Numbered from the stretch's first letter, positions 41,971 to 53,561 are shown. The stretch: 64,000 nucleotides of DNA from Rhabdophis nuchalis (GCA_039707465.1 CM077643.1:239604230-239668229); one strand, 5' to 3'. The notes: generated from the letters alone by a model not told the origin. Made by a program: numbers and translations.

Positions 41971-44219
41971 TATAAAGCAACTGAAACCAGCTAAAGCTCC
42001 AGGGACTGATGGTTTAACTGCAGTTTATTATAAAACTTTACAAGCAGAAATGATTGAACATCTTAAAGATTTATTTTGTAATATACAGCAAGGTGGCAAA
42101 ATACCTTCTTCATGGAAAGCGGCTTTTGTATCACTGATACCGAAAGAAGAAGCAGGCGCTAAGAAACCAGAAAATTATAGACCAATATCTCTTCTAAACA
42201 CGGATTATAAAATTTTTGCAAAAGTATTAGCCAACAGGTTGATGCCAGTTATCCAAGAGGTAATTCATCATGACCAAGCAGGATTTATCGAAGGAAGATA
42301 TATGAAGGAGAATGTCAGGCAAATTATAGACTTACTGGACTATTTAGATAAGAATAAACAGATCCCTGCAGTGCTGGTTTTTTTGGATGCGGAAAAGGCC
42401 TTTGATCGAGTGAATTGGAATTTTATAATAAAGACTTTGGAAAAAATGGATTTGGGGGCTCGGTTTATACAGGCGATTGGAGCAATATATCAAGAACAAT
42501 CTGCACAACATATTATTAATGGAAGCTTGTCAAAGAACTTTAATATACACAAAGGTACAAGACAGGGTTGTCCATTATCCCCATTGTTATTTATCTTAAC
42601 CTTAGAAGTCTTGTTGAATACAATACGGGACTCGACTTTCTTGAATGGAATAGCTATAAGGCAAGAGGAATACAAAACTAGGACATTTGCAGATGATCTG
42701 GTTGTTACCCTAACACGACCGATGAAATCAATAATCCAGATGAAAGACATTATAGAGGAATATGGCTTGGTATCCGGATTCAGACTGAATCAGAAAAAGA
42801 CTACAATGATTGTTAAAAACCTGACAGAGATTCAAAAAAAGAAACTTGAAAGGGTGGCAGGTTTTGAAATAGTGTCAAAGGTTAAATATTTAGGAATACA
42901 AGTCGCAGACTCAAATATAAAACTATTCCAAAATAACTACGAGGTGCTGTGGCAAAAGATACAAAAAGATTTGCAAACCTGGAAAAAATTACAGTTATCT
43001 TTGCTTGGAAGAATATCAGCAATTAAAATGAATGTTTTACCTAGATTTATCTTTTTGTTTCAAATGATACCGGTGCTTAAATCTGACAAACAACTGTTAG
43101 AATGGCAAAAAACATTGAATAAATTCGTTTGGAATGAGAAAAAACCGAGAGTGAAATTGAAAATTATGCAAGATACTCATGAAAGAGGTGGGCTTAAATT
43201 TCCAAACCTTCGACTGTATTACGAAGCAGCTGCATTGACACAAATAACTGATTGGTTTGGAAAAACAAAAACTGAACTGTTGAATATAGAAAGCCTCGAT
43301 CTCAATTTGGGATGGCATGCATACTTATTCTATGAACATAAAGTGGATAAAGTGTTTAATAGTCACATACTTAGAAGTGCCTTGATGAGAATCTGGAAGA
43401 AGCACCGATCTAATTGGGATTATAAGATTCCGCTTTGGCTGGATCTTGCTGATACCATGTGGAATGCAAATATTAAGTCACTTGGGGGTTTTTTATATAA
43501 AGATGTGCTTTTTGCTGAAAGGGGTAGATGGCAGCTGAAGACTTTGGACACACTGTTGGGAGAAGGGATTAACTTAACTTGGCTACAGTATAATCAATTA
43601 CAGATGAGATGGAAAGAAGATCAAAAAACTGGTTTAATGGAGCATGAAGTAGAACTGGTCAGACAGATAAAAGAGACAGGTCCAATGCATATTAAGAGAG
43701 TTTATAATGTCTTGCTAGAAAGAGACTCAGAAACTGAATTGGTTAAAGATTGTATGATTAAATGGGCCCAGAATTTTACTGAACCAGTTATGATGGATAC
43801 GTGGGAAAAAATATGGGTTCAGAATGTTAAATTTACACAGTCACAGAACTTGCGGGAGAATTTTTATAAAATGTTTTATAGATGGCATTTAGATCCTAAG
43901 AAATTATCATGTATGTACCCTAATGTTCAACCAAAATGTTGGAGATGTGAGTGTTTAGATGCTACATATTACCATATATGGTGGACCTGCAAGAAAATTA
44001 AGGCTTTCTGGATAAAAATTTGGTGGGTTATGCAAAATGTTTTGAAGAAAAAAATACAATTTACTCCGCAACTGTTAGGGATTTTACATCGGGGGAATTA
44101 AAATTGATTTTGTATATGGTGACAGCAGCTAGACTGCTGGTTGCCCAGCACTGGAAGAAAGATGTTTTACCTACTATTGACCAATGGACACAGAAGATGG
44201 CTGGATTTGCTGAAATGGC
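41971..44219 (+). pseudogene. L1 ORF2 reverse transcriptase (5'-truncated, split)
   Basis: The frame is open from the truncation point (KQLKPAKAPGTDGLTAVYY) through the RT: SLIPKEEAGAKKPENYRPIS, LVFLDAEKAFDRVNW, GTRQGCPLSPLLFIL and the catalytic TFADDLVVTL. It then runs through the distal domain to a Cys-rich motif (CWRCECLDATYYHIWWTC) resembling the L1 C-terminal C-x2-C...H...C region. Near 44090 a one-base shift produces a stop at 44101; the true continuation (ELKLILYMVTAARLLVAQHW) is in another frame up to 44219. There DIRS B interrupts, and the last about 38 codons resume at 51373-51487 (DQMQETYTQEWKKWIDYIQN, stop TGA). The endonuclease domain is missing through 5' truncation. Confidence 0.9.
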
Positions 44220-44573
44220 GAAAATGAGCATTGGTCCTTACCTGATACGCCTATTTTCAGGATGGGAAGTCAGCATCTATGCTGGGTAAGACTCCTCTGC
44301 TCTCATTGGAGGCTGAGTCTGGGCAAAGTCTTTAAGTCCCGCCCTCTGGGCGCACATGCCCAATTTCAACGAAGACAATCCCAGACTTCTGGCGTCTTGA
44401 CCACGAAGGTAGATTTGAAGTTCCTCCGGATCCGAGTTAATGAGAGCCCATGTAAAAACAAGCACTGAGAAGCACAGTAACATAACAACCAAAACACAAA
44501 CAGATGCAACGCCAAACAGGTACCCAGGTACAGACAAGTATCACCCAAGGACAAACAACCCCCAGGGCGGGGC

Positions 44574-44665
44574 AAGATGCTGACTTCCCATCCTGAAAAT
44601 AGGCATATCAGGTAAGGACCAACGCTCATTTTCCAGGAGGGAAGTCAGCATTTATGCTGGGACAT
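44574..44665 (+). repeat. DIRS B internal complementary region
   Basis: It is complementary to the left terminus (gacttcccatcctgaaaata through ggaccaacgctcattttc) and then to the right terminus (ttttccaggagggaagtcag). The junction thus mirrors the joined ends, as in DIRS A. Confidence 0.85.
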
Positions 44666-45305
44666 ACCAAAGTGGTAGGTGTCCCTGGGCGGGAATCATA
44701 CTAGGTCAGGCCTCTCAGCGCGAACTACTGACTGGAGGACCCTCCGGCCGAAGGCCACATCCGCAGATGTGAATGTGTCAAGCTTATAATGAGTGATGAA
44801 GGGCGAAGGGGAAGCCCATGTGGCCGCCTTGCAGATCTCTTGAAGGGAAGCCTGGGCTGCCCAGGCCGCGGAGGTGGCCGCACTCCTCATGGAATGAGCA
44901 GTTAAGCGTCCCGGGACAGATGAGGAGCGTGCCTGGTAAGCCATGGAGATGCAGGCCCTGAGCCAACGTCCAATAGTCACTGAAGAAACCTTTCTGCCCT
45001 GCGATGCCTGTTGGAAGGAGACGAACAAGGCTTCTGAAGCCCGAAAGGGTTTAGTACGCTTCAGATAAATCCTGAGAGCCCTACGTACATCCAGCTTGTG
45101 CCACCTACGTTCCAGAGGGTGATCAGGGTCAGGACAAAAATTGGGGAGGACCAATTCTTGGGAACGGTGGAAACAGGAACAAACTTTAGGAATAAAGGAG
45201 GGGTCTAACCTTAACACCACTCTGTCCTGATGAAAAACGCAGTGGTCATCCCTGATCGATAGGGCTTGAAGTTCGGAAATTCTGCGAGCCGATGTAATGG
45301 CTATG

Positions 45306-46562
45306 TAAAGGCACCGTTTTGCGGTGGTTCTCATCCTACCTCTCTGGTCGGTCGCAATATGTGTTGACGGGAGGGCAGAGGTCGACCTCGAGACCCCTCT
45401 TATGTGGGGTTCCTCAGGGGTCGGTCCTCTCGCCCCTCCTGTTTAACACATATATGAAGCCGCTGGGTGAGATCATCCGTGGTTTTGGGGTGGAGTACCA
45501 TCTGTACGCTGACGACACCCAGCTGTACATATCCACCCCAGACCACCCCAACGATGCCGCCGAAGTGCTGTCCCGGTGTTTGGAAGCCGTACGGATCTGG
45601 ATGGGTGGTAACAAACTCAAGCTCAACCCTGCCAAGACTGAGTGGCTGTGGTTTCCGGCACCCCGGTTCAGCCAGATTACTCCAACTCTGGCCATTGGGG
45701 GCGAAACACTGGCCCCCGTGGAGAGGGCGCGCAATTTGGGTGTCCTCCTGGATTCCCGGCTGTCCTTGGAGGACCATGTGACGGCCGTGGCCAGGGGGGC
45801 GTTTCATCAGGTACGCCTGATGCGCCAATTGCGCCCCTTACTGGACCGGGCTGCCCTTTGCACAGTCACTCAAGCTCTCGTGACGTCCCGTCTCGACTAC
45901 TGTAATGCTCTCTACATGGGGCTTCCCTTGAGGTGCACTCGAAAGCTACAGCTAGTCCAAAACGCAGCCGCGCGGGTAATTACGGGAGCCACCAGAAGCT
46001 CCCATATAACACCAATCCTGCGCGAGCTGCATTGGCTTCCTGTGGTCTTTCGGGTGCGCTTCAAGGTTCTGACGACCATCTTTAAAGCGCTCCATGGCTC
46101 GGGGCCTAGTTATATGCGAGACCGTCTCCTGCCCCATACATCCCTTAGACCGATCCGCTCCCACAGAGAGGGCCTTCTCAGGGTGCCGTCGGCCGGACAA
46201 TGCCGACTGGCGACACCCAGGGGAAGAGCCTTCTCTGTGGCGGGCCCTGCCCTTTGGAACGACCTACCCCCTGAACTCCGGACCATCACCGACCTCCGCC
46301 TCTTCCGCAAATGTTTAAAGACATATTTTTTCCATCAAGCCGGCCTAGCCTAACCTCCCATGGGGACTTTTAGAAAAGTTTTAAATTGGGTTTTTAATAA
46401 TTGGTTTTTAGCACAGGATTGGGGATTATTTAATATATATTTTAAATTATTTGTCTATCTTCTATTGTGTATGTTTTTTAAATTTCCTGTGCGCCGCCCT
46501 GGGTCCTCTGTGGAGAAGGGCGGGATATAAATGTAATAAAATGAAAAAAAAATGAAAAAAAA
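45306..46562 (+). mobile_element. L2-clade LINE, 5'-truncated, inside DIRS B
   Basis: The 1257-bp insertion is flanked by a 10-bp duplication, aatggctatg (45296-45305, 46563-46572). It contains the distal RT and a 3' UTR with the typical L2 stretch cctgtgcgccgccctgggtc and gaagggcgggatataaatg, ending in aatgaaaaaa repeats. Its end matches the L2 tails at 39478, 51871 and 54484. Confidence 0.88.
45319..46353 (+). pseudogene. L2 LINE reverse transcriptase, C-terminal 344 codons
   Basis: An uninterrupted frame carries the distal RT. It begins in the fingers/palm (VPQGSVLSPLLFNTYMKPLG), has the catalytic YHLYADDTQLYIST, and ends with the thumb and C-terminal motifs (RARNLGVLLDSRLSLEDHV, SRLDYCNALYMGLP, LQLVQNAAARVITG, AFSVAGPALWNDLPPELR). 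L2 belongs to the CR1 group of LINEs. The absence of stops in 1 kb points to a recent insertion. It is a pseudogene only because the 5' two thirds of the element are missing. Confidence 0.88.
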
Positions 46563-47008
46563 AATGGCTATGAGGAAGGCCACCTTTAATGTAAGGAATC
46601 GCAACAACACCTCCCTCAACGGCTCGAATGGTGGGCCCGGGAGGGAGTCCAGCACCAGAGGAAGATCCCAGGAGGGATACCGGTGCACCGCAGGCGGAGT
46701 CAAGTTCGAGGCCCCCTTGAAGAACTGCCGCACCGTGGGCACCTGGGATAAGGACAGGGAGCCGCCACAAGTGAGCACTGAAGAGATGGCTGCCAGCTGA
46801 TGCCTGATGGTGTTCAGGGCCAGTCCCTTGTTCAGGCCCGACTGGAGGAAGGCCAGGACCTGCGGAATGGTAGATTGAAGAGGGTGAATGGACTTACCCG
46901 AGCACCAACGACAGAAGGCCCGCCAGGTGGAGTCATAAATACGGTTCGTCGCCGGTCGGCGGGAGGCCTGGATAGTGTGGATGACCTCGGGGGAGTAGTT
47001 GTCACGCC

Positions 47009-48616
47009 TCAGGATGCTCCGCTCAATCGCCATGCGGTCAGCTGGAACCATTGCGGGTCCGGGTACTCCAGTGACCCCTGGATCAGAGATATCCGGTCGC
47101 TGGGGATCCTCCATGGCCGCTCCACCGAAAGACTCCTCAGGTCCACGAACCAAGGCCTGCGGGGCCAATGTGGGGCCAGAAGGACCACTTCCGCCCTCTC
47201 CGACACGACCTTCTGTAGAACTTGGGGCAGAAGAGGCAAGGGAGGAAAGGCATAAAGGAGGCCAAGGGGCCAGCTGCATCATAGAGCGTCCACTCCTTCC
47301 GACCCCCGCGTCGGGAAGCGAGAGAAGAACCTCGGGAGCTGAGTGTTGGAGGGGGTGGCAAACAGGTCGACCACTGGTTCTCCAAAGAGAGCCACAATGT
47401 CCTGAAAGATGGTGGGGGACAGCTGCCACTCCGCGTTGTCCATCACCTCACGGCTGAGCCAATCCGCCTGCACATTCGAAACCCCTGAGATGTGTTCCAC
47501 AGCCAAGGTGGAGAGATGGCGCTCGGCCCAGAGGCCCAAGAGTTTGGCCTCGACCATGAGGGAGTGTGACCTGGTGCCCCCCTGGCGGTTCACATGAGCC
47601 TTGGCTGACATGTTGTCCGTAAGCACCAGGACATGCCTCCCCCTCAGCAGGTGGAGGAAGTGACGGAGGGCCAGGTGGATCGCCCGGAGCTCCAGCCAAT
47701 TTATGCTGTGAGCGAGGTCGGCGGGCTCCCACCGGCCTTGCGCCCACTGACCCTGGCAGTGGGCTCCCCAACCAAAGAGACTGGTGTCCGAGGTGACCAT
47801 CACTAACTCCTGTTCCTGGAAGAGACGGCCCTTGGTGACCGCCTGGGACAACCACCACTTAAGGGAGCGGGATACCTCTATGGGAAGGCACACCCTGGCC
47901 AGGGAGCAACTGAGGAGCCGCTTCTGAAAGGGCAAAAGAAACCATTGGAGATCCCTGGTATGTAGCCTGGCCCAAGGCACTATCCCGATGCAGGAAACCA
48001 TGGTCCCTAGCAATTGAGAGAGGGAAGCCAAGGAAGGCCTGGCCTCCCCCCCGACCTGGCGAAGAAGAGCCCGGAGAGATTCCAAACGTTCCTGCGACAG
48101 GAACACCCTGCCCCCCACCGTGTCAATCAGGGCCCCCAAGTGAACCAGCCTAGTAGTAGGGCGGAAGTGGCTCTTGGGAACATTAATAGAAAAGCCATGG
48201 AGCTGCAGGGCGTGAATGGTGGAGGCCAGGTCCCTGCGAGCCCCCTCCGGGGAGGAGGATTGAAGGAGAATATCATCCAGATACGCGTTTAATCGGATCG
48301 GGACTTCCCTCAGGCTAGCCAACAGGGCCGCCAAAACCTTGGTGAAGACCCTGGGAGCAGAGGATAACCCGAAGGGAAGTGCCCTGTACTGATAGTGTTC
48401 ACCCAGGTAGGAAAACCGAAGGAACTGCCTATGCTGGGGGGCGATGGGAATGTGAAGGTAGGCCTCCGTGAGGTCGATGGAGGTGAGAAAATCCCCCCGC
48501 CGAATACCCCACAAAATAGATTGCAATGAATGCATCTTAAAACGTTTGTAACGTAGAAACCTGTTTAATTTTTTGAGATCCAAAATCCAACCCCCTGAAG
48601 ACTTGGGTATCACCAA
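47009..48616 (-). pseudogene. DIRS B reverse transcriptase-RNase H, interrupted
   Basis: RT motifs run from 48616: VIPKSSGGWILDLKKLNRFL, SIDLTEAYLHIPI, LPFGLSSAPRVFTK and the catalytic LNAYLDDILLQSS. RNase H follows in the same frame (MVTSDTSLFGWGAHC, SINWLELRAIHLALRHF, VLTDNMSAKAHVNRQ, HISGVSNVQADWLSRE), then VDLFATPSNTQLPRFF. A TGA stop occurs at about 47279, where DIRS A has Met, and the same frame resumes through PLLPQVLQKVVSE and LLAPHWPRRPWFVDL to 47009. Unlike DIRS A there is no frame change between RT and RNase H. The upstream join to the gag-like frame is disturbed by the repeat at 48631-48680. Confidence 0.87.
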
Positions 48617-50729
48617 AATGATCGAATAAAACCCCGTGCCCTGTTGCCCCGTGCCCCGTGCCCCGTGCCCTGTTGCTCAAGAGGGACCTCTTCGATGGCC
48701 CTAATCTCCAGCAGATGCTGAACCGCCTTCTGCATGAGGCGGCGTCTCCCCAGGTTGGAGGAGACCGGGCAAGCTCGAAAACAGAGCGGGGGAGGAGAGA
48801 AAAAATCCAACAATAAACCATTTCTAACCGTAGACCTAACCCAAACATCGGAGGTGGTTCTATCCCACTCATCCGCAAAATAGGTCAACCTGCCCCCAAT
48901 TGGGTACCGATCAGCTGGGGAACTAGCTACGGCGGTAGGAACGTTGTCCCCCACCCCGAAAGGGGCGCTTGGACTGCCTACCCCTCTGAAAGCGGTCAGA
49001 TTGGCCCCTGTTTCTGGGGAAGTAACTGCCCTGGGAACGAAACCCCTGGGAACCATAATCCGCCCCCGAAAGGACGACCCATAGTCGAGGGCTTGAAAGG
49101 ACGAATTTGCCTCCTGACCTCGAAATGGCCGCCTGGGGTAGGGCGCAGCCCGGTGAAACCCCTTCTTGGGAGCAGTGGGCAAAACCTTTCGTTTATCCTT
49201 GTTCTCCACAAGGAAGGGATCAAGGGCATCCCCGAACAGAGAGCCGCCCTTGAATGGAGCGGAAGCCAGGCGCCACTTGTGGCGCACATCCGCCTGCCAC
49301 TGTCGCAGCCACAAAAGATGACGAGAAGCCACGGAAGAAGCCATGGCCCTGGAGGCCAATCTGGCCGAGGCCAAGGTGGCATCGGAGGTAAATTGGACGG
49401 CCGCCACCAGCTTGGCGATGTCCAGGTGGGCCCTGAAGTCGGCGACTGGGGTGCGCAGCTGTAAGTCCTGCAGCCACAGAAGGCAGGGGTGGGTGAAGAA
49501 AGAAGCCGAAGTGGTGGCATGGATAGCCCACGCCGCTGCCTGATGACCCCGTTGAAGAGTGAGGTCAGCCTTCTTTTCCTCCGGCTTCAGGACATCCTCC
49601 GGGGCTCCAGGCATGTTGGCCGCCGTGTAGAGGGAAACGACCGGGGCATCCATGATGGGAGTCGTCAGGAACTGCGCCATCTCATCGGCAACGTTGAAAA
49701 ACCGCCTATCCATGGAAGACGGGCTGGGCCCCGAGGTAGGGGTGGCCCACTGGCGCTGAACCAGATCCACAAAGATCTTGGGCATCGGGATCGTCTCCGA
49801 GGGCAAGATGTCGTCATCAAACATGTTCTCCGCCGAGATAAAAGCCGGTCGTGGGGCGGCAGCAGCAGAGGCCGAAGCCGGGCCGAAATTCGACACCGAC
49901 CTGGCCTTATAGAGCAAGGAGGTGAAAAGGGCCGATGGGAACAGGCCGGAAGACGTTTTCTTCTCAGGCGGCCTGCCTTCGTCCTCCGAAAGACCTCCTT
50001 CCCGGATCTCACCTTCCTCTGCGCTGGAAACACTCTCCAGATCCTCGTCTTCCTCCAGGCCGTCCGCGGGATCAGGCCCTGCCACCGGAGCAGGAGGAAT
50101 CCCCGACGGGCCCGGAGCAGGCTGGAAACCCGGCACCTGGTGTTGTAGGCCGGCTGCAAAGCCCTGGGACATGGCCGCAGCGATGATGGCCTGAATATTG
50201 GCCGCATCCAGAGGAGGCTGGGGCACGGGCACAGGAAAGGCAGCCGAAGTGGAAGGGATCGCCTCCATGCGTTGAATGCCTGGTGAAAGGAGTGCGGACT
50301 GGGAAGGCCCCGGTGCCAGAGAAGGCTGATCCGTTACCCAAATCCCTGAAACATCGATGGGGAAGATAGGATTTATGGCCGCTCCCCCCCCGGCCCCTGG
50401 GCCAGAGAAGCCATGAGGGACAAGTGGGCTTGCGAAACACGTGAGAGGGGGGAGGCCTGAGCCTGAGCCCTGACTGCTGCTCTGCTGTGCAGCCTCTCCA
50501 GGGATTTCTCCTTCCTCTTTTCAAAGGTAGATGGGGCTGCTTTAGAGGCCTTAGACTTTTCAGATTTCTTTGTTGCCTTTCCTCTTTTTGCAGGGGCCTT
50601 CCCCTTTCCCTTAGCCTGGGAGGTGGATGGCTGGGGGGACTGCTCTTTTGCCGGCTCCACAGGGGCAGAAGAAGGCCCAGCCACAGGCTCTGGTACTGCA
50701 GAAGAGGCCGAAGTGGAAGACCCCTCCAT
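48610..50729 (-). pseudogene. DIRS B gag-like ORF1, frameshifted
   Basis: The likely start is at 50729 (MEGSSTSASSAVPEPVAG), in a Lys/Ser/Pro-rich N-terminus (KGKGKAPAKRGKATKKSEKS) that runs in one frame to about 50373. The main body is in another frame from about 50268 to 48610, with an acidic region, AAWAIHATTSASFFTHPCLL, WLRQWQADVRHKWRLASAP and a basic tail (PRRPFRGQEANSSF). It then runs past its expected end into RT-encoding sequence. The same order occurs in DIRS A at 36659-38362, where the frame is intact. Confidence 0.8.
48631..48680 (-). repeat. small tandem expansion breaking the DIRS B frame
   Basis: On the plus strand gtgcccc/gtgccctgtt units are repeated four to five times just where the RT should begin. 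Flanking sequence on both sides is normal, so a local expansion has inserted extra codons and shifted the frame. Confidence 0.75.
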
Positions 50730-51249
50730 CGCGCCCAAAGTACTCGTGGAAAAAGGCTGCAACAAGGCAAAGGGCCGCTTCTCGCCTCTAGGCCCCTTCG
50801 GAAGCATCCTGGGGCCGCCCACGCAGCAGCAGCTTGGCGCCAGCCGCCCACGCTCTTCGCGCGCCTTGCAGGCCGAAAAGCCTGCCGACTAGGCCCCACC
50901 GCGGCCTCTCCGGGTCGCTCCGTGGTCGGGGGGGGGTGTTCGATTCCAAGCCCCCCTGCCGCCGCGGGTCGCCGCTTGACCTTCCGGGAGCGGCGGAGCG
51001 TTTCCCGGGCCGACGGGCTCCTCCTGGGGCCTTTGGTAGATCAGGGCCTCTCCCAGGCCGCCACGGCCTCAGCCGGCAGCCTACGAGCCCAATGGAGGGC
51101 TTAGAGGCCTACCGCGATGGCGCGCTGCTCTAGGAGCAGTCAAAGCGCTGGCCCAGTCCCCTGTACCTGCTTCCAAAGTCCACCAAGTTTTTCTTTTTCC
51201 CTTCTTCGGATCCAGGAGTTCGGAAAGACGCGTCTAACCTCACAGAGAG

Positions 51250-51372
51250 GCTGAGTTGAAACTGGGCATGTGCGCCCAGAGGGCGGGACTTAAAGACTTT
51301 GCCCAGACTCAGCCTCCAATGAGAGCAGAGGAGTCTTACCCAGCATAGATGCTGACTTCCCTCCTGGAAAAT
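51250..51372 (-). repeat. DIRS B right inverted terminal repeat
   Basis: Reverse complement of about 44258-44380: shared stretches include cagagggcgggacttaaaga and gcagaggagtcttacccagc. The last bases (tccctcctggaaaat) pair with the internal complementary region. Confidence 0.85.
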
Positions 51373-51590
51373 TTCAACTTTTTTAAAGGACCAGATGCAA
51401 GAGACCTATACACAGGAATGGAAAAAGTGGATTGATTATATACAAAACAAATACCAGACTAGAAAATATTGTGTAGCTTTTAGCTGATGGAGATTAGATG
51501 AATAAGGTAGTCAGCAGGGGGTAGAATATGAAGGGAATGAATAACATATATTGTGTTTGGAATTACTAGGGTTGCATATAGCGGAAGTCA

Positions 51591-51646
51591 GGGGACTGGG
51601 GGGTGGGAAGGGGAGGTTGGGGAGGGTTAGGGAGGGTATGGGAGGG
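51591..51646 (+). other. G-rich tract in the L1 3' UTR (possible G-quadruplex)
   Basis: At least eight runs of three or more G separated by short spacers lie within 56 bp, shortly after the ORF2 stop, followed by further G-rich runs to 51800. G-rich polypurine tracts able to form quadruplexes are known in mammalian L1 3' UTRs; the same position here suggests a conserved design. Confidence 0.6.
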
Positions 51647-51870
51647 AATTATACTGGTACCTGATTTATGTACTCTAGGTTGAAAGAGGGGGGAGGGGAA
51701 GGGTATAATATCTGGCCCTGATTTATGCAGTTTATGTTGGGGGAGGGGGGCAAAGGGATATAATATTTGTATTTGATTTATGTTTTTTTATGTTGGGGGA
51801 GGGGGGGGCAAAAAAAAAAAGAAGGGGGAAAAATCTGTTGGTGAAAAACTTTTTCAATAAAAAAACAACA

Positions 51871-52110
51871 ACATTAATTTTAATTTAATTTATTTAGACT
51901 TATAAACCACAACCTATCTCCCCGAAGGGACTCAGGGCGGTGCACAGGAAGTTAAAACAGTTATAAATATAAATAGATAAATTCAACCATACAAAATATA
52001 CCAACAATAAAAACTAATTAAATTTGATAAGCCCTGTGCTAAAAAATTAATAAAACCCCCTAATTAAAACAACACCCAAAGGTTATGAATTAAAAGGCTG
52101 CCTGTAGTTT
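51871..52110 (-). mobile_element. L2 LINE 3' end, minus strand
   Basis: An AT-rich tail (ttaatttaatttatttag), then ctccccgaagggactcaggg and cggtgcacagg, followed by the L2 3' UTR with ccctgtgctaaaaa. It abuts the right target duplication of the L1 exactly. Confidence 0.75.
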
Positions 52111-52985
52111 CAGACTTGCAAGATTCTGTTAATGTAGCTTATAATATATTAAAATTAATTCTAGTCACATTTCATGTCTGATTTATCTGGGAGAGCTGAC
52201 ATGAAGAGCTAGTCACTAGCTCTTTTCCATGGTTGTCAACTTTGCTTTTTGCAGTGATTTTTAGTCCACTATTTCTCCCTCTGGAACTCTGCCACAGTAA
52301 TTTTTTGCCAGAAAATAAAACATTTCTGGCATGTTTAGACAAGTTTATTAGATGTTTGCACATTAATAACAGAAAAGAAAGCACTAACGATAAGCAATGC
52401 AATCATTTGTTGTAATCCACCAATTATTTCTTTTCCAAGAGAACTATGGAAACAAATATTGACAAACATATTATTTTAACACCCATTAAAGCTGTAATAG
52501 AAGTGCTGGTAGAGACAGTATTCTGTGCTGTTAATGGTGGAGCAGTTCCTAATGGTGGAGCAAGGAATCAGAATTTAAAATCCAGAAACTGCAACGGGAG
52601 ATCTGAGCAGAAATGTCACAATTTTTTTTTTACATATAACACTTCAGAACTAACTCAGCTTCAGGAAAAACCGGTCCAATAGGAAGATTTAAAGACATTA
52701 TACCAATTAAAGAATGGAAACAGGATTATTGGTGTTAAATAGCACAAGATACAAGGTGCAGCATCTTAACTCCTATGAAGAAATCCCTTTGTGAAGGAAT
52801 TTCATACATGAAATCACATTAACAATGCAATATAACCGGATGCAGCAATTCATAATATAAAAATCACATATAAAGAAAGTGCCAAATTCTGTACTCCTGG
52901 TGGCAAGAGGCCTGAATCATTTATAAGAGTCAACAGTAGAGCACAGGGAAAGAAAACAATTTTCTTTCGATACCATGCGTTTAAC
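52111..52985. other. no gene recognised
   Basis: Apparently unique AT-rich DNA apart from a short similarity of 52130-52210 to 40575-40700. Nothing coding was recognised. Confidence 0.35.
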
Positions 52986-52993
52986 CTCTAGAA

Positions 52994-53553
52994 CCCTGAT
53001 GGTGAAGCTATGGCACACGCGAGGCTTGACTGTCAGCTAGCCAGCGCGCATGCGTGTATTGGCCAGCTGGCTTTGGCCTTCTTTTGAGGCCATTTTTTGC
53101 CCTCCAGAGGCTTCAGGAGTGTGAAAAAATAGGCCCTATGGGCAAACCAGAAGTTCGGAAACAACCCTACGAGCAAATCAGAAGTCACTTCCAGTTTGCT
53201 CATAGGACTGATTTTAGCCCTCCGGAGCATTCAGGAGCCCTCGGGAGGCTTCCCTGAAGGCTCCGTAGGGCAAAAAATGACCCTACGAGCAACCCGGAAG
53301 TGACTTCTGATTTGCTCGTAGGGCTGGTTTTTCGTGCTCCGGAGGGCCTGCAGGGGGGGTGAGGGAGGCTGCCTATAAAGTCTCTGGAGCCTGGGGAGGG
53401 TGAAAAAAGCATGCCAAAAATGGGGGGGAGCACTGGTCATGTGCGCATACGCACTTGGGTCGTGCGCAAAGCATTATGAGTGTGGCACGCCCACGCATGA
53501 CCCCCCCCCGCACTCCCCCCACTTTTGGCATGCGAGCCAAAAAAGGTTCACTG
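52994..53553. mobile_element. hAT-type MITE (CAGTGATGGC family), copy 3, reversed
   Basis: The right terminus gagccaaaaaaggttcactg is the complement of the left end of the copy at 17119, and the left terminus is ccctgatggtgaagctatgg. The flanks are ctctagaa/ctctacaa (7 of 8; 52986-52993, 53554-53561). The interior contains several direct repeats of a unit with cctacgagcaaatcagaagt. Confidence 0.82.
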
Positions 53554-53561
53554 CTCTACAA

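Larger units (their letters stand above)
44696..47200 (-). pseudogene. DIRS B tyrosine recombinase, split by L2
   Basis: The N-terminal part is read in the frame ending near 46573 (RMAIERSILRRDNYSPEV, IQASRRPATNRIYDSTW, FLTLKVAFLIAI). It stops at the L2 insertion and resumes at 45305-44696 with the catalytic half: AITSARRISELQALS, RRWHKLDVRRALRIYLKR, TAHSMRSAATSAAW and FITHYKLDTF. All catalytic residues (R, HxxR, Y) are still present. The 10-bp duplication aatggctatg flanking the L2 accounts for the repeated Ala-Ile codons at the junction. Confidence 0.88.
44220..51372 (-). mobile_element. DIRS-type retrotransposon B, split by an L2 LINE
   Basis: A minus-strand DIRS element of about 5.9 kb, plus a 1.26-kb L2 insert. 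Inverted terminal repeats of about 120 bp (44258-44380 against about 51250-51360) share ggctgagtctgggcaaagtc. An internal complementary region lies at 44574-44665. The same three gene regions as in DIRS A are present, but the gag-like frame is shifted, the RT entry is broken by a 7-bp repeat expansion, a TGA interrupts the distal domain, and an L2 splits the recombinase. The hexamer gaaaat occurs at both ends (44220-44225, 51367-51372). Confidence 0.88.
41971..51870 (+). mobile_element. 5'-truncated L1 LINE hosting a DIRS element
   Basis: The L1 is flanked by a perfect 12-bp duplication, acattaatttta (41959-41970 and 51871-51882). Its own sequence is 41971-44219 plus 51373-51870, about 2.75 kb: the RT and distal part of ORF2, a G-rich 3' UTR and a tail with gaaaaactttttcaataaaa. 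The rest is the inserted DIRS element B. Its 3' terminus resembles those of the three ORF1-only elements, suggesting that this L1 lineage supplies their reverse transcriptase. Confidence 0.88.
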
